Shown here: one piece after another, positions 36,061 to 47,590 of the stretch
How positions within the stretch are numbered: position 1 is the stretch's first letter
Layout: the number at the start of each line of letters is the position of its first letter
Origin: Nageia nagi
Taxonomy: Eukaryota > Pinophyta
Assembly (NCBI GenBank): GCA_050084985.1
Contig: JBITNC010000002.1
Span: 19,840,001 to 19,904,000 of the forward strand
DNA: 64,000 nt
Reading direction: 5' to 3'
Program-made: the position numbers and the translations under genes
Notes under the pieces: generated by a model
The model's database searches: none
The model's input: only the letters and a program-made list of their open reading frames with translations
What the model was told of the DNA's origin: nothing

Positions 36061-37000
36061 TTAGAGCATGACCTTGACCTCAATTTTCTCTATCTGCATG
36101 AAAATCTCCCCTTGAGCTTGGGTACTTAATAGGAGTGCTAGTAAAATGATAGGAACATTAAGTATTATAAGGGTTAATTGGGTGCTTTGAACTAATTTTT
36201 GATTCAATGTGCTTATCATTTTAAAATTTCTAACAAATGGATGAGGCATTCTAGGTATATCATCTAAAGGAGGAGCTGATGATGTCAAAAATATTTGGTT
36301 CTCATTAGGGAATATAACGTATGGATTAAAATGGGAAGTGACCCTACTTGGAAGTTTCCCCATGATGATAAGTGATACCTCAATCATTGTCATCACTTGA
36401 TATAGTGTTGGGAATATCGTTTCCCTAAACATATCAATTTTTAAAGCTAGGTCAAGTGAAAAAATCCTTAAAAAATACATGTGATTAACATTAGGGGCTT
36501 TACCTAAGCTGGGATTATACTCCAATTCTTTCCAAAATAAATATCAAAATTCATGAGACTTGTGTGCATTCCTCCTAATTGTTTTAAATAAGTAAATAAA
36601 GAGTAACAATCCTTAGCTCATCAAACCATTTGATGAAAGGTTCAACTATATACTGCCAAGTGGTAACAAAGCCATCAAGTAGGCATCTATACTAATCTAG
36701 TATTTTTCCTTTGAAGGATTAGGCTAGTGGTATTACAATCATATTTTCCTCAAAAAATATATGTATTTTATCAATGACAATTACATCCAAAAAATACTTA
36801 TGAGTTATCTTCTTGGTACCATCATATTTTAGTAGAGACTTCAAGGATATGGAAAAAATATCTATTATATTGATCAAGTTCAGGGCACCTACCATATTGT
36901 ATTCGAGGTAAATTTAGGTTTTTTCTTGAGTAGCCATTGTAGCTACTATATTAAATAATGGAAGAAATATTTGAGAAAGAGACTTTGCTTGAACCAGGAT
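36061..37000 (-). pseudogene. gypsy 1 gag region, decayed
   Basis: A 154-residue open frame (36525-36061) contains GKLPSRVTSHFNPYVIFP and SAPPLDDIPRMPHPF. Upstream frames hold FVTTWQYIVEPFIKWFDELR (about 36690-36620). Its position before protease and RT makes gag likely, but I see no zinc knuckle and sequence similarity to known gags is weak. It could be a gag-linker segment. Confidence 0.4.
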
Positions 37001-37950
37001 GTCTATCAAATACTTAGTTCTTCTTATTATTTTCTTTCCTTTTGGGTCAAGTTCATAGAACTCAAAAAGATCCTTACTTACCTTATCCTAGTATCTTATG
37101 AACATGTTCACTCAAATTGAACCTTGGTGAAATTTCTATCTCACTAATGAGTTCTTGCCCAAAGTTAGTTGCATTGAAGATAGTAACAATGAACATAATT
37201 AACCTTATTTTGTAAACTCATCAATAAGATATTTATAGAACTTATGCTTTTTTATAATGGGAAACATTTATCCCACCAAGCATGCTAGGAAAATAATTAT
37301 TGATTGAGACTATGTAATATTCTTACATCTATGAATCATAACTAATCAAGTCACTATGGATGAACTACTTCTCAACGTTCAACCTTTGGTATGAAGGTTG
37401 ATGCCTTATTAATTGGCCTAGAGTCACCTCAAGGGAGGATCTACTACACTAATATCTAAAAGTGTAGGGTGTAAAAAAGAGATAAAAGATAAGAGTGCAA
37501 GAAAGTGATTAAAATGAACATCTATGGCCAACATTATCTTCCTCAATTGGAATGGTTGGAAGGATATACAAATTAACAGCCATAAACTAATAATCTTAGT
37601 TAGATATAACATTTAAAAATACTAATTCAATATTTTCCCATTAAGACATGAAGCATATACAATGATTTAAGCTCATATATGAACAAATAATTAAGGAAAG
37701 GTCAAACATGTCATACTTGTATTCAAAAAATAGTCTCAGTAACATTGGTAAGGGAAAACATTTAAATGTTCAAACCTTATTACATTGAGTTTCCTTTTAT
37801 TTATAGGTCGATATTATCAAAATATCTTGATTAAAACTTAAACTTTAACTACTGCTAACAAGCATCAATCTATTACTTTAAATTCATTCTCTAAAGAAAA
37901 TTAAAACTAAACTCAAAGAAGTTTTTGGAATATAGCAGTATTCCCTTCAT
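37001..37950. other. Leader region of gypsy 1, no gene
   Basis: AT-rich, no coding signal; a primer binding site was sought but not identified. Confidence 0.3.
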
Positions 37951-38067
37951 ATAGTTTGTATGGTTCAATTGATCTAGTAGTACTTTGTAGCTACTCAATT
38001 CCTTAAGCTAGTTTTTCAATGGCTATTATTGTTGCAACTATTTCTTCTGCATTCAGGGTTACCTTAG

Positions 38068-38762
38068 GGACATCATCAGATGAGTTTATTGGCCTTTCGA
38101 GCCTTTGTATATTTGATCACAAATAAATAATGACTCCTACTTACTTATGGGGGTTATACTTTTAGTTATTAACATCATTTATCTTTTTCTCATGGTATTT
38201 GTTCAAAATTGCGTGTTTCAGCCTCACTGATGTTATCACTATGGTTCACTAGCTACTTGAACTCATGCATGCCTTTCTTATCTTCAAACTTGAACTCTAA
38301 ACCATTGTCAATTATCGAAATCCCTATTGTTGATATCATCAACCCTCTACTCCCCAAAATTAGTGCAAAACTAATAGCTTTAGCTTCATTGATGTCATCA
38401 ATTTCATTGACTAACTATATGGGCCTTCACATTCTCTTTCTACTTATTTTTATTTTAAGCCCTTACTAATTCTTAGATTTTCCATCACTAACATCATCAA
38501 CTTTAGACTCATAATGGTTAGTTTAAATTCTACTTATCTCGATCGAGTGATGTCACTTGTTTTTCCACCCCAAACTTAGACTATCTTTTAGATCTTGATG
38601 TTAGTGCTTTGCCCCATCTCAATAGTTATTGATCTACTTATGTTTCTTGTTGGGATCCTACCTATTGAATATTGACATCATCCATTCTGGTACCTTAATA
38701 CTTAGTGCATTTTATACTCTTCTTCCTCTTAGGTGCTTTGCTTATTTTCTTTGGTGACATCA
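38068..38762. repeat. Array of TGACATCA-type motifs (gypsy 1 LTR-like region)
   Basis: Nine motifs of the form TGA(C/T)(A/G)TCA or near variants start at 38068, 38228, 38331, 38390, 38489, 38548, 38596, 38673 and 38755. Spacings of 59 occur twice and 48 once, spacings also found in the array at 56.7-57.0 kb. TGACGTCA is the plant bZIP (as-1/CRE-type) binding core. The position, upstream of a minus-strand gag, fits a 5' LTR U3 region, so an enhancer role is an inference. Confidence 0.6.
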
Positions 38763-38779
38763 TTACCTAGAATTGTTCC

Positions 38780-39783
38780 TTTTGGGTGGATGCAAGAAGT
38801 TGGGTCCACTTTAAGGCCAAAAAGTGGAAGTGTTTTCCTTGATTTTCAAATTTGGGTATGATTGATCTCAAAATTTGAAGCACTTAGACATGGAATATTG
38901 ACAAAGGTCACTAGGTTGAAAATGTAGTGCTCAAGGTATAGTTTTCAAATATTTAATTTGTTCTAATACCTAGATCATAGAATTTAAAAATTTTATAGGA
39001 TGAACAAAAACTACTTTTAAAAAAAAAACTATTTTTGGACCATACCATGAACGTGTTCGTCCACCATAATTTGACTAAAATCAAGGTATTTTTAAAATCC
39101 TTTTAAAAAAAGATACCTAACACATTGGAGCTTTTCTTGAATATTTTTCCATAATTTTTGAATCAATATTTTATTTTTTATTAATTTGATACCAAGTATG
39201 TTTGTGGTTTTGAAAAGTTCTCCTATCTGTTGACCATAATTTGATCTAAACTTAATCTTTTTTTAATTTTTTTATTCTTAGAGAGAATTCTGTGAAGCTT
39301 GTCCCTCTATAATTATTTTTTCATAACTCTTTCAAAAATAAAACTTATTAAGAAAATACGAGACCCTCTTATTTCAAGTATATGGACCACTTTTACTAAA
39401 AAAATAATTACAAAATACAAAATCTTATCCAATTGTAAAACAAATTATGTATTTTAAATCTACACTCTTTAATATATAATGGGTTTTAATTTCATAAAAA
39501 AATTCTACCAAAAACTCCATCAAACATATGCCTAAAGTTGAGATTTCCATTAAAATTGCCATAAATATATACTTGCAAGTCCAAGGCTAAGTGTTGGGTC
39601 ACCAAGCCTTTTTCGAGCCTAAATTCAAGGTGAAATTGAAGATATAAATATCAAGATCCTGATATTTGTACATATTTAACCTTTAAATATCAGGATCCCA
39701 ATTTTTTTGACATTGAATTTTAACTTTGCTGATTTTCCCCACTTACCCTTTAAGTGGACCCAACTTCTTGCTTTCACCCTTTT
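38780..39783 (+). mobile_element. GATC/inverted-repeat element (copy C)
   Basis: Arms 38792-38816 and 39747-39771 are inverted repeats of 25 bp with one mismatch (GCAAGAAGTTGGGTCCACTT in the left arm), with weaker pairing further out. Inside the right arm are two GATCC motifs flanked by ATATCA(A/G)GATCC (about 39650-39695). No ORF or transposase is present. It lies just beyond the gypsy 1 LTR-like array; copy B is its inverted relative 12 kb away. Confidence 0.7.
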
Positions 39784-40092
39784 ACTTGTATTTAAGCCTT
39801 GATCAAGTCTTGGGAAAGGCTTCTATGGTACACACTCAAATACCTCATATCTAGATCTTACAAACAAACTATACAAGGCATTTAAATATTAAATTTTAGT
39901 ATTTACATTTATAGTTACTATCTCTTATGAATTTTTCTATTGCATTTATGGAGGAATATTATATGATATTATTTTTATTATTATTACTAGTTGATTTGTA
40001 ACTCACTTTTTTCTTACCCTTTTTCATTCTTTTGAATCTTATTAAATAATTAACATTCATCTCCTTAACTTGAAGGGACATCACACCTCCCT
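39784..40092. other. AT-rich sequence without recognised gene
   Basis: No supported feature. Confidence 0.35.
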
Positions 40093-40577
40093 CATCTTCT
40101 ATTCATGTTGTTTGGTACTATTTTTATATCATTTTTTTTTCTTTTTTTTTCATTAAGATACATATTGTAATATCTTTTATGTTACATATTTCAAAAGGAA
40201 CATAATGTAATCACTCAAACTAACATATTGATATCTTTATCTATTAATTTATTTGATCTTTCATCTTTCTTGTTATATATACATCCTTATTGTTCTATCT
40301 TCACTATATTTAATCCATATTATCAATGTTGTTTTATCTTCATCTTCTATTCATGTTGTTTGGTACTATTTTTATATCATTTTCTTTCTTTCTTTTTCAT
40401 CAAGATACATATTGTAATATTCTTTATGTCATATATTTCAAAAGGAACATAATGTAATCACTCAAAATAGCATAATTGATATCTTTATCTATCAACTTAT
40501 TTGATCTTTCATCCTTCTTGTTATATATACATCCTTATTATCTTATCTTCACTATCTTTAATCCATATTATCAATTT
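40093..40577. repeat. 248-bp tandem duplication
   Basis: Copies at 40093-40340 and 40341-40577 both start CATCTTCTATTCATGTTGTT and end at AATCCATATTATCAAT, differing at a modest number of positions, chiefly in T/C-run length. No coding content. Confidence 0.9.
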
Positions 40578-41197
40578 TATATATGCACCTTTTCATGTTC
40601 ATCAAATATACTTCATTTATTGATATAAATCCTAAACTAACTTTTAAATTTAACTAAGAAAAATCATTCAATTTATCCGATAGAATTCAATTTATCCTAT
40701 AGAACTTAAATATTTATCATTAAATTTTATGCCTTGAAAATCACTATAATTTTATCTTCCCAATTAAATTAAAATTATTTTTAACTTGTTAATCAATTAT
40801 TTTAATAACTCATTTCATTTATCTTTTACTAATGTTGTCCTAGCACATAGATCAAAAATAAATATTATTTAAACCGTATCTAAAGATTTTGACCTTTTCA
40901 CTCTTAATCACCTACTCCTAATTTAAAATACTCGTGCTTCATTTTGAAACACCTCTAAAATTGCAATATTTATACTTCATCGATCTGTTGCATGATATTG
41001 TCTTCATATGAAAGCTATTTCAATATTAGTGCACTGTTCGCCAAGTTTGACTGCTATTTAAGAAATCTCCTGACAACCCCAAGGTTGATACTACACTTAT
41101 TCTATCATTTCTAAATCCTAAAGAATAAAGATAGATAAAACTCAACAAAATCAAAGTCTAGAGCGATCATCTTATATATCTTGATTATAAAATACCA
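40578..41197. other. AT-rich sequence without recognised gene
   Basis: No supported feature; base composition begins to rise in GC near 41000 towards the genic island. Confidence 0.35.
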
Positions 41198-41503
41198 TTA
41201 TAATAATTTTAAAATTTTATCATCATCATAACATGAATTGATTAAGGTTGATAAGTTTAAATTTCCAAAACATACTCGGTAATAGAGGATTACAGCGAAA
41301 ACGGTGTGCCCAACTATGGGATTCAAGCTTCCAAGCAATAATAAACGTCCACAAAATGACTTTTGCTCATAGAGGGGCTCCACAATTCCAACCACTATGC
41401 TCACAGTCTTCACCGCTGCAATGAAAGTTGTAAAGCCATAAATAGTCATGTAGAAAACTGAATGAGAGATGTCATGAAACAGACCAACCAGGCGCCTCCT
41501 CAC
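41198..41503 (-). CDS. Possible small membrane protein, hypothetical
   Basis: I do not recognise this protein. The open stretch on the minus strand has two hydrophobic segments (YGFTTFIAAVKTVSIVVGIV and LNPIVGHTVFAVILYYRVCF) linked by a polar VEPLYEQKSFCGR loop, suggesting two membrane passes. Codon use and GC are higher than in the surrounding repeats and like the nearby MYB gene. The frame opens at a non-ATG codon; the first ATG gives a product shorter by about 18 residues. A preceding CGAATAG could be a splice acceptor, so this may be a last exon or a remnant. The direction is away from the MYB gene, about 1.1 kb upstream of it. Confidence 0.35.
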   Translation of the reverse strand: MRRRLVGLFHDISHSVFYMTIYGFTTFIAAVKTVSIVVGIVEPLYEQKSFCGRLLLLGSLNPIVGHTVFAVILYYRVCFGNLNLSTLINSCYDDDKILKLL

Positions 41504-42508
41504 AATTGCGTGATTAGACTATTCGTCGGGTTACGTTCCAAATCTTTTGGAATTACAATAATCCCAATTTTTCTGGAATAACGTCTGGAATTAAGGTTAG
41601 GGGGCATTATGTTTACCGACTCCGTTGAAAGATGATATGACACTTTCTCTCTGACCTTATTAGACTGATCGATTGCTTTCGCCCACCCTAGAAGAAATTA
41701 ATGACGTCGTTTTTGGGTTCAATTTTCTCCTTTTCTTGTTGCGCTTGACAAGGAAAAGGAGGGGTTAAACCAGACGGAGACCCCTTGAATTAAACTATAC
41801 CATTTCAGAGAAAATTACGCATCAAGATGAGTTGGATTGAGTTGAATTTCGTGTCAAGAATTTGATCTCCATGAAGAAAATGATTAATATATTTAAAAAG
41901 ATTTTTTAAACGTCTGTTAGAGATCAACATAGATCTACGAGACCTACTTTTTCATTAATAATGTGTGTAGAGGTGAAGGAAAATTGAACATAAAACCTAT
42001 ATCTTAACATGATCACTTGACCAATTCCACCAACAAACTAGACATTGGATAATGGATATAAACAAGCCATGGAGTGTCATTGGATGACAATATCTTGTCT
42101 TAGATCATGAATTTATGAGAGGTTGTCGTGTTCAGGGGAGGAAACGATGATTCGGTGGGTTAAAACTACAAAACCCATTAAAAAAAAGAACAAAAACAAT
42201 GACGAAGGTGCTCTGGCTTATGTAAGCTACATGCTGGTGGGTGAGGTGTGGGGTGTCGTTACATACCAAAACTAGTGGGAAAGGGAGACGTATTGTGATG
42301 AATTCCTAGAAATTGAAAAAGAGGGATTAGAAAATGAGACATGTCGAATCGAATTTGCGTGGAAGGACTCTTTCTTTCTTTGCTTAGTTTTCATCTTTGT
42401 GGAGAATTGCAAGAAAATGCTGTGAATGTGAAAAAAGGCAGCATAAACGCGTTTGACTTAATCTATCTCCACTCTGCCGTTAAAAAATTGCATTTATACA
42501 ATCTTCCT
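41504..42508. promoter_or_regulatory. Intergenic upstream region of the MYB gene
   Basis: GC is higher than in flanking repeats. Short motifs seen include TGACGTCG (41702-41709, bZIP-like) and TTTGACTT (near 42449, W-box core TTGAC). These are common short words, and function is inference. Confidence 0.3.
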
Positions 42509-42517
42509 TATAAGAGA
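42509..42517 (+). promoter_or_regulatory. Candidate TATA element of the MYB gene
   Basis: TTATAAGAG lies about 120 bp before the start codon in a C/T-rich setting; transcription would begin near 42540. Confidence 0.35.
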
Positions 42518-42634
42518 TAGCCCCCTCGACTTTTAAGGTTGTAAAAAATCTCTGCAAATCCTTAAATATCTGTCTGCTTTTCTGAGTTCTGATATTTTGG
42601 ATGTCTGATGTATTTCTAGAGTTCTCTGTTTAAG

Positions 42635-44075
42635 ATGGGTCGTGCTCCGTGTTGTGATAAAGAGGGTGTGAAGAAGGGGCCATGGACTCCCGAAGAGGAT
42701 CAGAAGCTTATTGATTATATTAAACGCCATGGCCATGGAAGCTGGCGTTCACTTCCCAAACGTGCAGGTTCTGGGTTTTTATTATTCGTGTATTTTTTTC
42801 TAGAGGTTTTGGAAGATTCTGGAATACCATAAGTACTATTGGATTTTATGTTCGATCTCATAGGATAGGAATATTGTGTTTTTTTCTATTTTTGCAGGGT
42901 TGTTGAGGTGTGGGAAGAGCTGCAGGCTGAGATGGACTAATTATCTCAGACCCGATATCAAACGAGGCAACTTCTCAGTCGAAGAAGAGCAGACCATTAT
43001 TGGACTCCATGGAGTTATGGGTAACAAGTAAGACATAGTAGACCATATAAGCTGTTGTGCTAAAAAAAATTATGTTTTTAAACTGTTTGGTTATGCATAC
43101 AGATGGTCTGCAATAGCCTCGCAGCTACCTGGAAGGACAGACAATGAGATAAAGAACTATTGGAACACCCACTTGAAGAAAAGGCTGCTTCAGATGGGAA
43201 TAGACCCCGTGACTCACAGACCCAGAATGGATCTCTTTGATTTTTCCAACCCCATGGCCACTCCATGGAAGAACGCAAGACTGCAGGAAGTTCTGACGAG
43301 AGAATATTATCTAAAAATTGTTGCAGCAGCCATGATCCAGCAGCATACGGATGTCTATAATCATGAGAATGTAGGCTCAATTAATGCCCTTGAGGACCTT
43401 ATACTCAGATCTCAGCCTGCAATTGAATACCCCCTATCTAGCCCAGATTTTACTTCAAATCCTATCATTTCTCAGATTTGTTCTCACCCAGGATCTCTAG
43501 ACTATGATACATTAGTGCCCCAAGCTCTAGAGCAACTGGAATCCCAAAATCAAATCATGAAGAACATTCAGAATTTGTCCCACACTTCCACTCTACATGG
43601 CCTCAATAGTCCATCATCCAACATCAAACTAGAAAGCCAAGACAATAACAATGCAACTCCTACTGCCACCATCATCAATGATCAACAAAATCTAATTCCT
43701 GACCCTAAATTCTTGCCTCATCACTTCTCAATGGAATATGCTTCAACATCATGGCCTGAAGAGAGCCTGTATGGAATTTCTAGGAGTACTGTTTCTCATG
43801 AGTCCTTGCCAGCACTTGCATCGTCCACGTCCTCTTCCAAAATTTTTAACGATTCTTGTGATTTTGTTGGAGATGCTTCTTCATCAATGCTAGACAAAAA
43901 CACTAGCACGCCAAGTGCTACTACTAGTAAGAGATCATATGTATTCCCGTCTGAATTTCTCCTGGATATTCAAGAAGTTGGTTCCCAGCAAACCGAGGAA
44001 AGCCGAGATATGCAGAAGTGTGAATATGGGAGAGACTATTGGAGTGATGTGCTCAATTATGTTTCATTGGAGTGA
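42635..44075 (+). CDS. R2R3-MYB transcription factor, three exons
   Basis: Exons at 42635-42767, 42898-43027 and 43103-44075 (GT...AG introns of 130 and 75 bp) give 411 residues. Intron positions match the common plant R2R3-MYB pattern (inside the R2 Gly after KRA and the R3 Lys of GNK). R2 spans about residues 14-64 with Trp 17, 37 and 57; R3 about 67-115 with Phe 70, Trp 89 and Trp 108, the normal helix-turn-helix aromatic set. [20 protein letters not shown] is a classic N-terminus. After R3, [11 protein letters not shown] resembles members related to Arabidopsis MYB9/107, MYB93 and MYB41/102, linked to suberin, cutin and stress; the exact subgroup is uncertain. The rest is Ser/Asn rich with an acidic end, a likely regulatory region. 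The start is supported by family alignment. The C-terminus is altered by a 28-bp duplication. Confidence 0.93.
42768..42897 (+). other. MYB intron 1
   Basis: GTTCTG donor after CGTGCAG and TTTTTGCAG acceptor before GGTTGTTGAGG; 130 bp, phase 1. Confidence 0.9.
43028..43102 (+). other. MYB intron 2
   Basis: GTAAGA donor after GGTAACAA and GCATACAG acceptor before ATGGTCTGC; 75 bp, phase 2. Confidence 0.9.
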
Positions 44076-44088
44076 TGTGCTCAATTAT
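44038..44088 (+). repeat. 28-bp tandem duplication across the MYB stop codon
   Basis: A 23-bp block (44038-44060) recurs exactly at 44066-44088 with GTTTC between, a 28-bp period that shifts frame. The first copy encodes WSDVLNY; the second, read in the shifted frame, supplies the stop at 44073-44075. In the other frame WSDVLNY continues QEQQRKYHLQSITP and stops at 44131-44133. Confidence 0.9.
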
Positions 44089-44362
44089 CAAGAGCAACAA
44101 AGGAAGTATCATCTGCAGAGTATTACACCATAACTTGATTGCACATATATTGGCAGAAATTATGATATGTAGACCACTGGTAGCTTTAGGATATATGTGT
44201 GATGAAGGTAAGGTGTAATTGATGAATCATGCTCATGCCATGAACCTCGAAAATCTGAGCATGAGGATTCGACGATCAATTTTCTAGCAGTGTGCATGCG
44301 GCTTTACATTTCACAGATTATTTTTATAGATGGCTTCTTGATGAAAGATATCTAATAGAGAA
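44076..44362 (+). other. MYB 3' flank and probable 3' UTR
   Basis: No other gene. The frame that would have given the longer MYB C-terminus ends at 44133. Confidence 0.4.
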
Positions 44363-44790
44363 CACCACTTGAGGCTTCACATTTAGTGGGAGTTTGTTCT
44401 TAGACAGTGCTTGTGTTGAAAGGAAGGAAATTGTTGCAGGTAAGTTGAATATTAACATTTTTCAAGCCGTTGATGTATTATGAGAAAACAATTAGTCTGC
44501 GTGAGAGGTTCATTGCATTGCTGTTAACATCTTGAAAATTCAAAATAAAATCGATAAATTTTGAGGAAATTTTGGTTGTCATCTTATTGTGGACATTATG
44601 AGCCATTCATTTTGGGCTCCTCTTCTCACTATATGTTTTCCTTATTTTGGGATGTAGATGCCTTGGAGCTCTCTCTGAGATCGACTTTTCAAAAGAAAAC
44701 ATAGCTGATAGTGAGTAGCGAGAAAAAATTATGTATAAAAATTGAAGAAAAGATAGTAATTTGGATGTATGATGGTCATAACTTGGAGAA
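44363..44790 (+). repeat. Direct repeat, copy 1 (MYB downstream)
   Basis: From CCACTTGAGGCTTCACATTT through GCCATTCATTTTGG to GATAGTAATTTGGATGTATGAT, this stretch is repeated in decayed form at 47170-47590. It has higher GC than the second copy. Confidence 0.75.
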
Positions 44791-46940
44791 AGGTTATATA
44801 TCTTCTTATAATTATATTTTTCTAAGGTAATGTAAAGGTTAAGTTGATTTCAAATTAATCTTTCTTTTATATTTTTCATTTGAGGATCGCATTTTCTTTT
44901 TCTACTCAAAACTAGTTTGGTTGTATTTTATTATTTTATAATTTTTAATATTTTTATGATATACTTTTAAGTATTTAATTAAATTATTTATTTTTTATCA
45001 AGTTTTTAAGTTGTGGTAAGTATCTATATTTTATATTTGTCATATGACATGATATTCTTAAGTTAAAATTTTAATGACGAAATTTTGCATTTAAAGATAT
45101 GATTGTTTCACCATAATAACTTAATAAGGAGTTGCTTTAGTGAAGGTTCTAACACCCATTTTTTGTTGAAATATATTTATATTAATAAATGAATATAAAC
45201 ACTTTTTACATAAAAAAGGTTGGTTGAAAAAGAATATACCTAAAAAATATCGAAAGTATATAAAAGGCCATTTTGGCATGCTCATCAAGGTAATATTAGA
45301 GATATTAAATCACTATTAAAGAAGGGACTCATGCATGTTATTCAATTGAGGGCCATTGGCTCACATCCTTAATTAGTTAGGACAACATGCTTGATCAAGG
45401 TAAATGTTAAGACCCTACATGCCCCCCTCCCAAAAAAACTAACACCCTAGAAATCTTTGGTGAATCTATTAGAAATCTATTTAGAAATTTGATCGAATTT
45501 GGTTAAAACTTATTTAGAATGCTTGGAAAATTTTATACTTAAATTAAAAAGATAAAAATATATATATTGGAGAATATAGTAGCTTAACAATGAAAAAGTA
45601 GTTGCATCAAGCATTCAAATCTAAAATTCATTTCCTAAGTGAATGACATTCTAAACCATAAACTTTACATCATGAATTCATAAATTTATATACTTAAAAA
45701 TTGGATTAAAAAATTAAAGATGAATAAAGAAAATAAATTTTATAACTATATTTATTTATGTTTTCCTTTAAAAATGTACATAATGGAAGGCCTACAAATG
45801 AACCACATGGAAGCCATGCAATACAATTACGTATGAAAACTAGCCATATGGCAAGCATGCAATCTAAAAACTTGTATTTGTAATGGATTTAATATAAAAT
45901 TAAAAGTGTACATAATTACATTAAGAACAATGAAAATATTCCACAAGTAGTCATTTTTTAATATGGCTTTATATAATAGATTGTTGAATTTATTCCCATC
46001 TTCTCATTAAGTCACCATTGAAGAAGTATATTCAACATGTAGAATCAATAACTTGTACTTTTATTGTTATCCAAAATTATTACCATCTACATAAGACTAT
46101 ATAGCTAGAGGAAGAGAAATAGTTTAGTCTGGAAAGACTACCTATGATTTATGGAACTTTTCTTCAACTTCTTATGTAGTATTTGATGTCAAAATAATTA
46201 TTTATATACAAATTGCTCATGCAACTATTACATGAGTGATATGCATAATGATTAAATAATACATCAAACATTATTTCTTCTTGTTCTTAAAAAGTATTCT
46301 AAAGGGAATTAATTGAATCATGTCCACTATGCATTGAGAGAGATATCTCAAATATTATTCATTATTTAATAAAATGGTAAAAAAGGTCATAAAATATAAA
46401 TTATAAAATGTAACCTAACAATTAATACTAAATGATAAAAATAATTTGGAATTTCTATGTTACTAAGAATAAAAATAAAAACTTGAATTACTTAGTTATA
46501 AGAAGTTATCCAATAACACCCATAGATAATGGTTAAAGTAAATTCCTTCTTATTTTGATAAGTATTTCAAAAATTAAGTAGGAATTAGCTTCAAGTAACC
46601 CTTAATCCTTCTATTTAGAACATTATTTTGGATTAAGATAAAATCAAAAAGAAAATTTTATTTACTATTATGAAAAATGGAGAAGGAGGTAGTACATTTT
46701 GTATATAGTAATGGAGGGATGTGACTTGAAACATATGTTAAATGTCATTTCAACATGAATCATACTTCCTTTCCATATGTGAAATGTTGTTTCAACATGT
46801 GTAATATACTAGTTTCCATATCATAACTAAATATGTAAAGATGTTATCTAGATGATGATGTAAGATAGTAATGTTAGTTATCATATTTGTTATCACATCA
46901 AATTTTACTATCATTACCACAAACATGTTATAAGGTTGTC
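44791..46940. other. AT-rich sequence without recognised gene
   Basis: About 2.1 kb between the two direct repeats; no coding frame or transposon end recognised. Confidence 0.35.
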
Positions 46941-47168
46941 CAAAATATGCTATTGAGTCATTAAAAATATATTACCAAAATACCAAAAATATGATATCAT
47001 ATCATACATAATATGTTATTGAGTTAACCAAATATCTAACTAGGTCGTTAGAAATATATTATAAATCATCAAAAATATATCATTGGCTTGTTATAAATAT
47101 AAGTTACTAGGTTGTAAAAAATATGCTATTGGATCATTAGAAATATACTACTAAATCATCAAAAAATG
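46941..47168 (+). repeat. Degenerate minisatellite, about 44-bp units
   Basis: About five units based on AAAATATGCTATTGGATCAT then TAGAAATATATTACTAAATCATC, ending directly at the second direct repeat. Confidence 0.65.
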
Positions 47169-47169
47169 C

Positions 47170-47590
47170 TACCACTTGAAGCTTCACATTTGGTGGAATG
47201 TTGTTAGATACTACTTCTCTATAATCGAAGGAAATTACTGTGGTAAGTGAGTATTAATATTTGTTAATTTATTGATTTATTATGAGAAAATAATTAGACT
47301 TTGTGAGAGTTCCATTGTATTTTTATTCCTATATATAAATTTAAAAAAAAAAACATGAAATTTTTTGTTATCATGATATCACCCTTATTTGGTACTCTTT
47401 ATGCCATTCATTTTGGTTGATGTCTTTTCCTTTGAGTTATCTATGATTAACTTTCCAAAAGGATATCATAGATGATAGTGAATAGGGAGATAAAAATGAT
47501 GTATTATACTTAAAAAAATATTGAAAATAGTAATAGGAAAAGAAAAGATAGTGAGTTAGATGTATGATAATTATCTATTTAAGAATATTT
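47170..47590 (+). repeat. Direct repeat, copy 2
   Basis: Same orientation and order as 44363-44790, with many substitutions, more A/T and a small A-run expansion near 47345. Confidence 0.75.

Larger units (their letters stand above)
31416..38765 (-). mobile_element. Ty3/gypsy element 1 (Tat/Athila-type), decayed
   Basis: The minus strand reads, from right to left, an LTR-like region (37.9-38.8 kb), gag, protease, RT, RNase H and integrase, the gypsy order. Its RT, integrase and protease regions resemble those of gypsy element 2 at 61.2-64 kb, and both have the same TGACRTCA array, so they are one family. The protease-RT linker type and integrase C-terminus fit plant Tat/Athila-like non-chromoviral elements. 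It has many stops and an internal RT deletion. Exact LTR ends were not found. Confidence 0.75.

Noticed and set aside
36061-36525. 154-codon frame as an independent gene
   Set aside because: Its position and strand place it inside gypsy element 1 upstream of protease and RT, so it is treated as part of the gag region.
42533-42736. Minus-strand open frame over MYB exon 1
   Set aside because: Shadow of the exon and its 5' UTR; no independent signal.
43078-43380. Minus-strand open frame of 100 codons
   Set aside because: It lies opposite MYB exon 3 and is a shadow of that coding sequence.
44363-47590. Complete LTR retrotransposon bounded by the two direct repeats
   Set aside because: No primer binding site, polypurine tract or gag/pol trace was found in the 2.4 kb between, and the repeat borders lack TG...CA ends.
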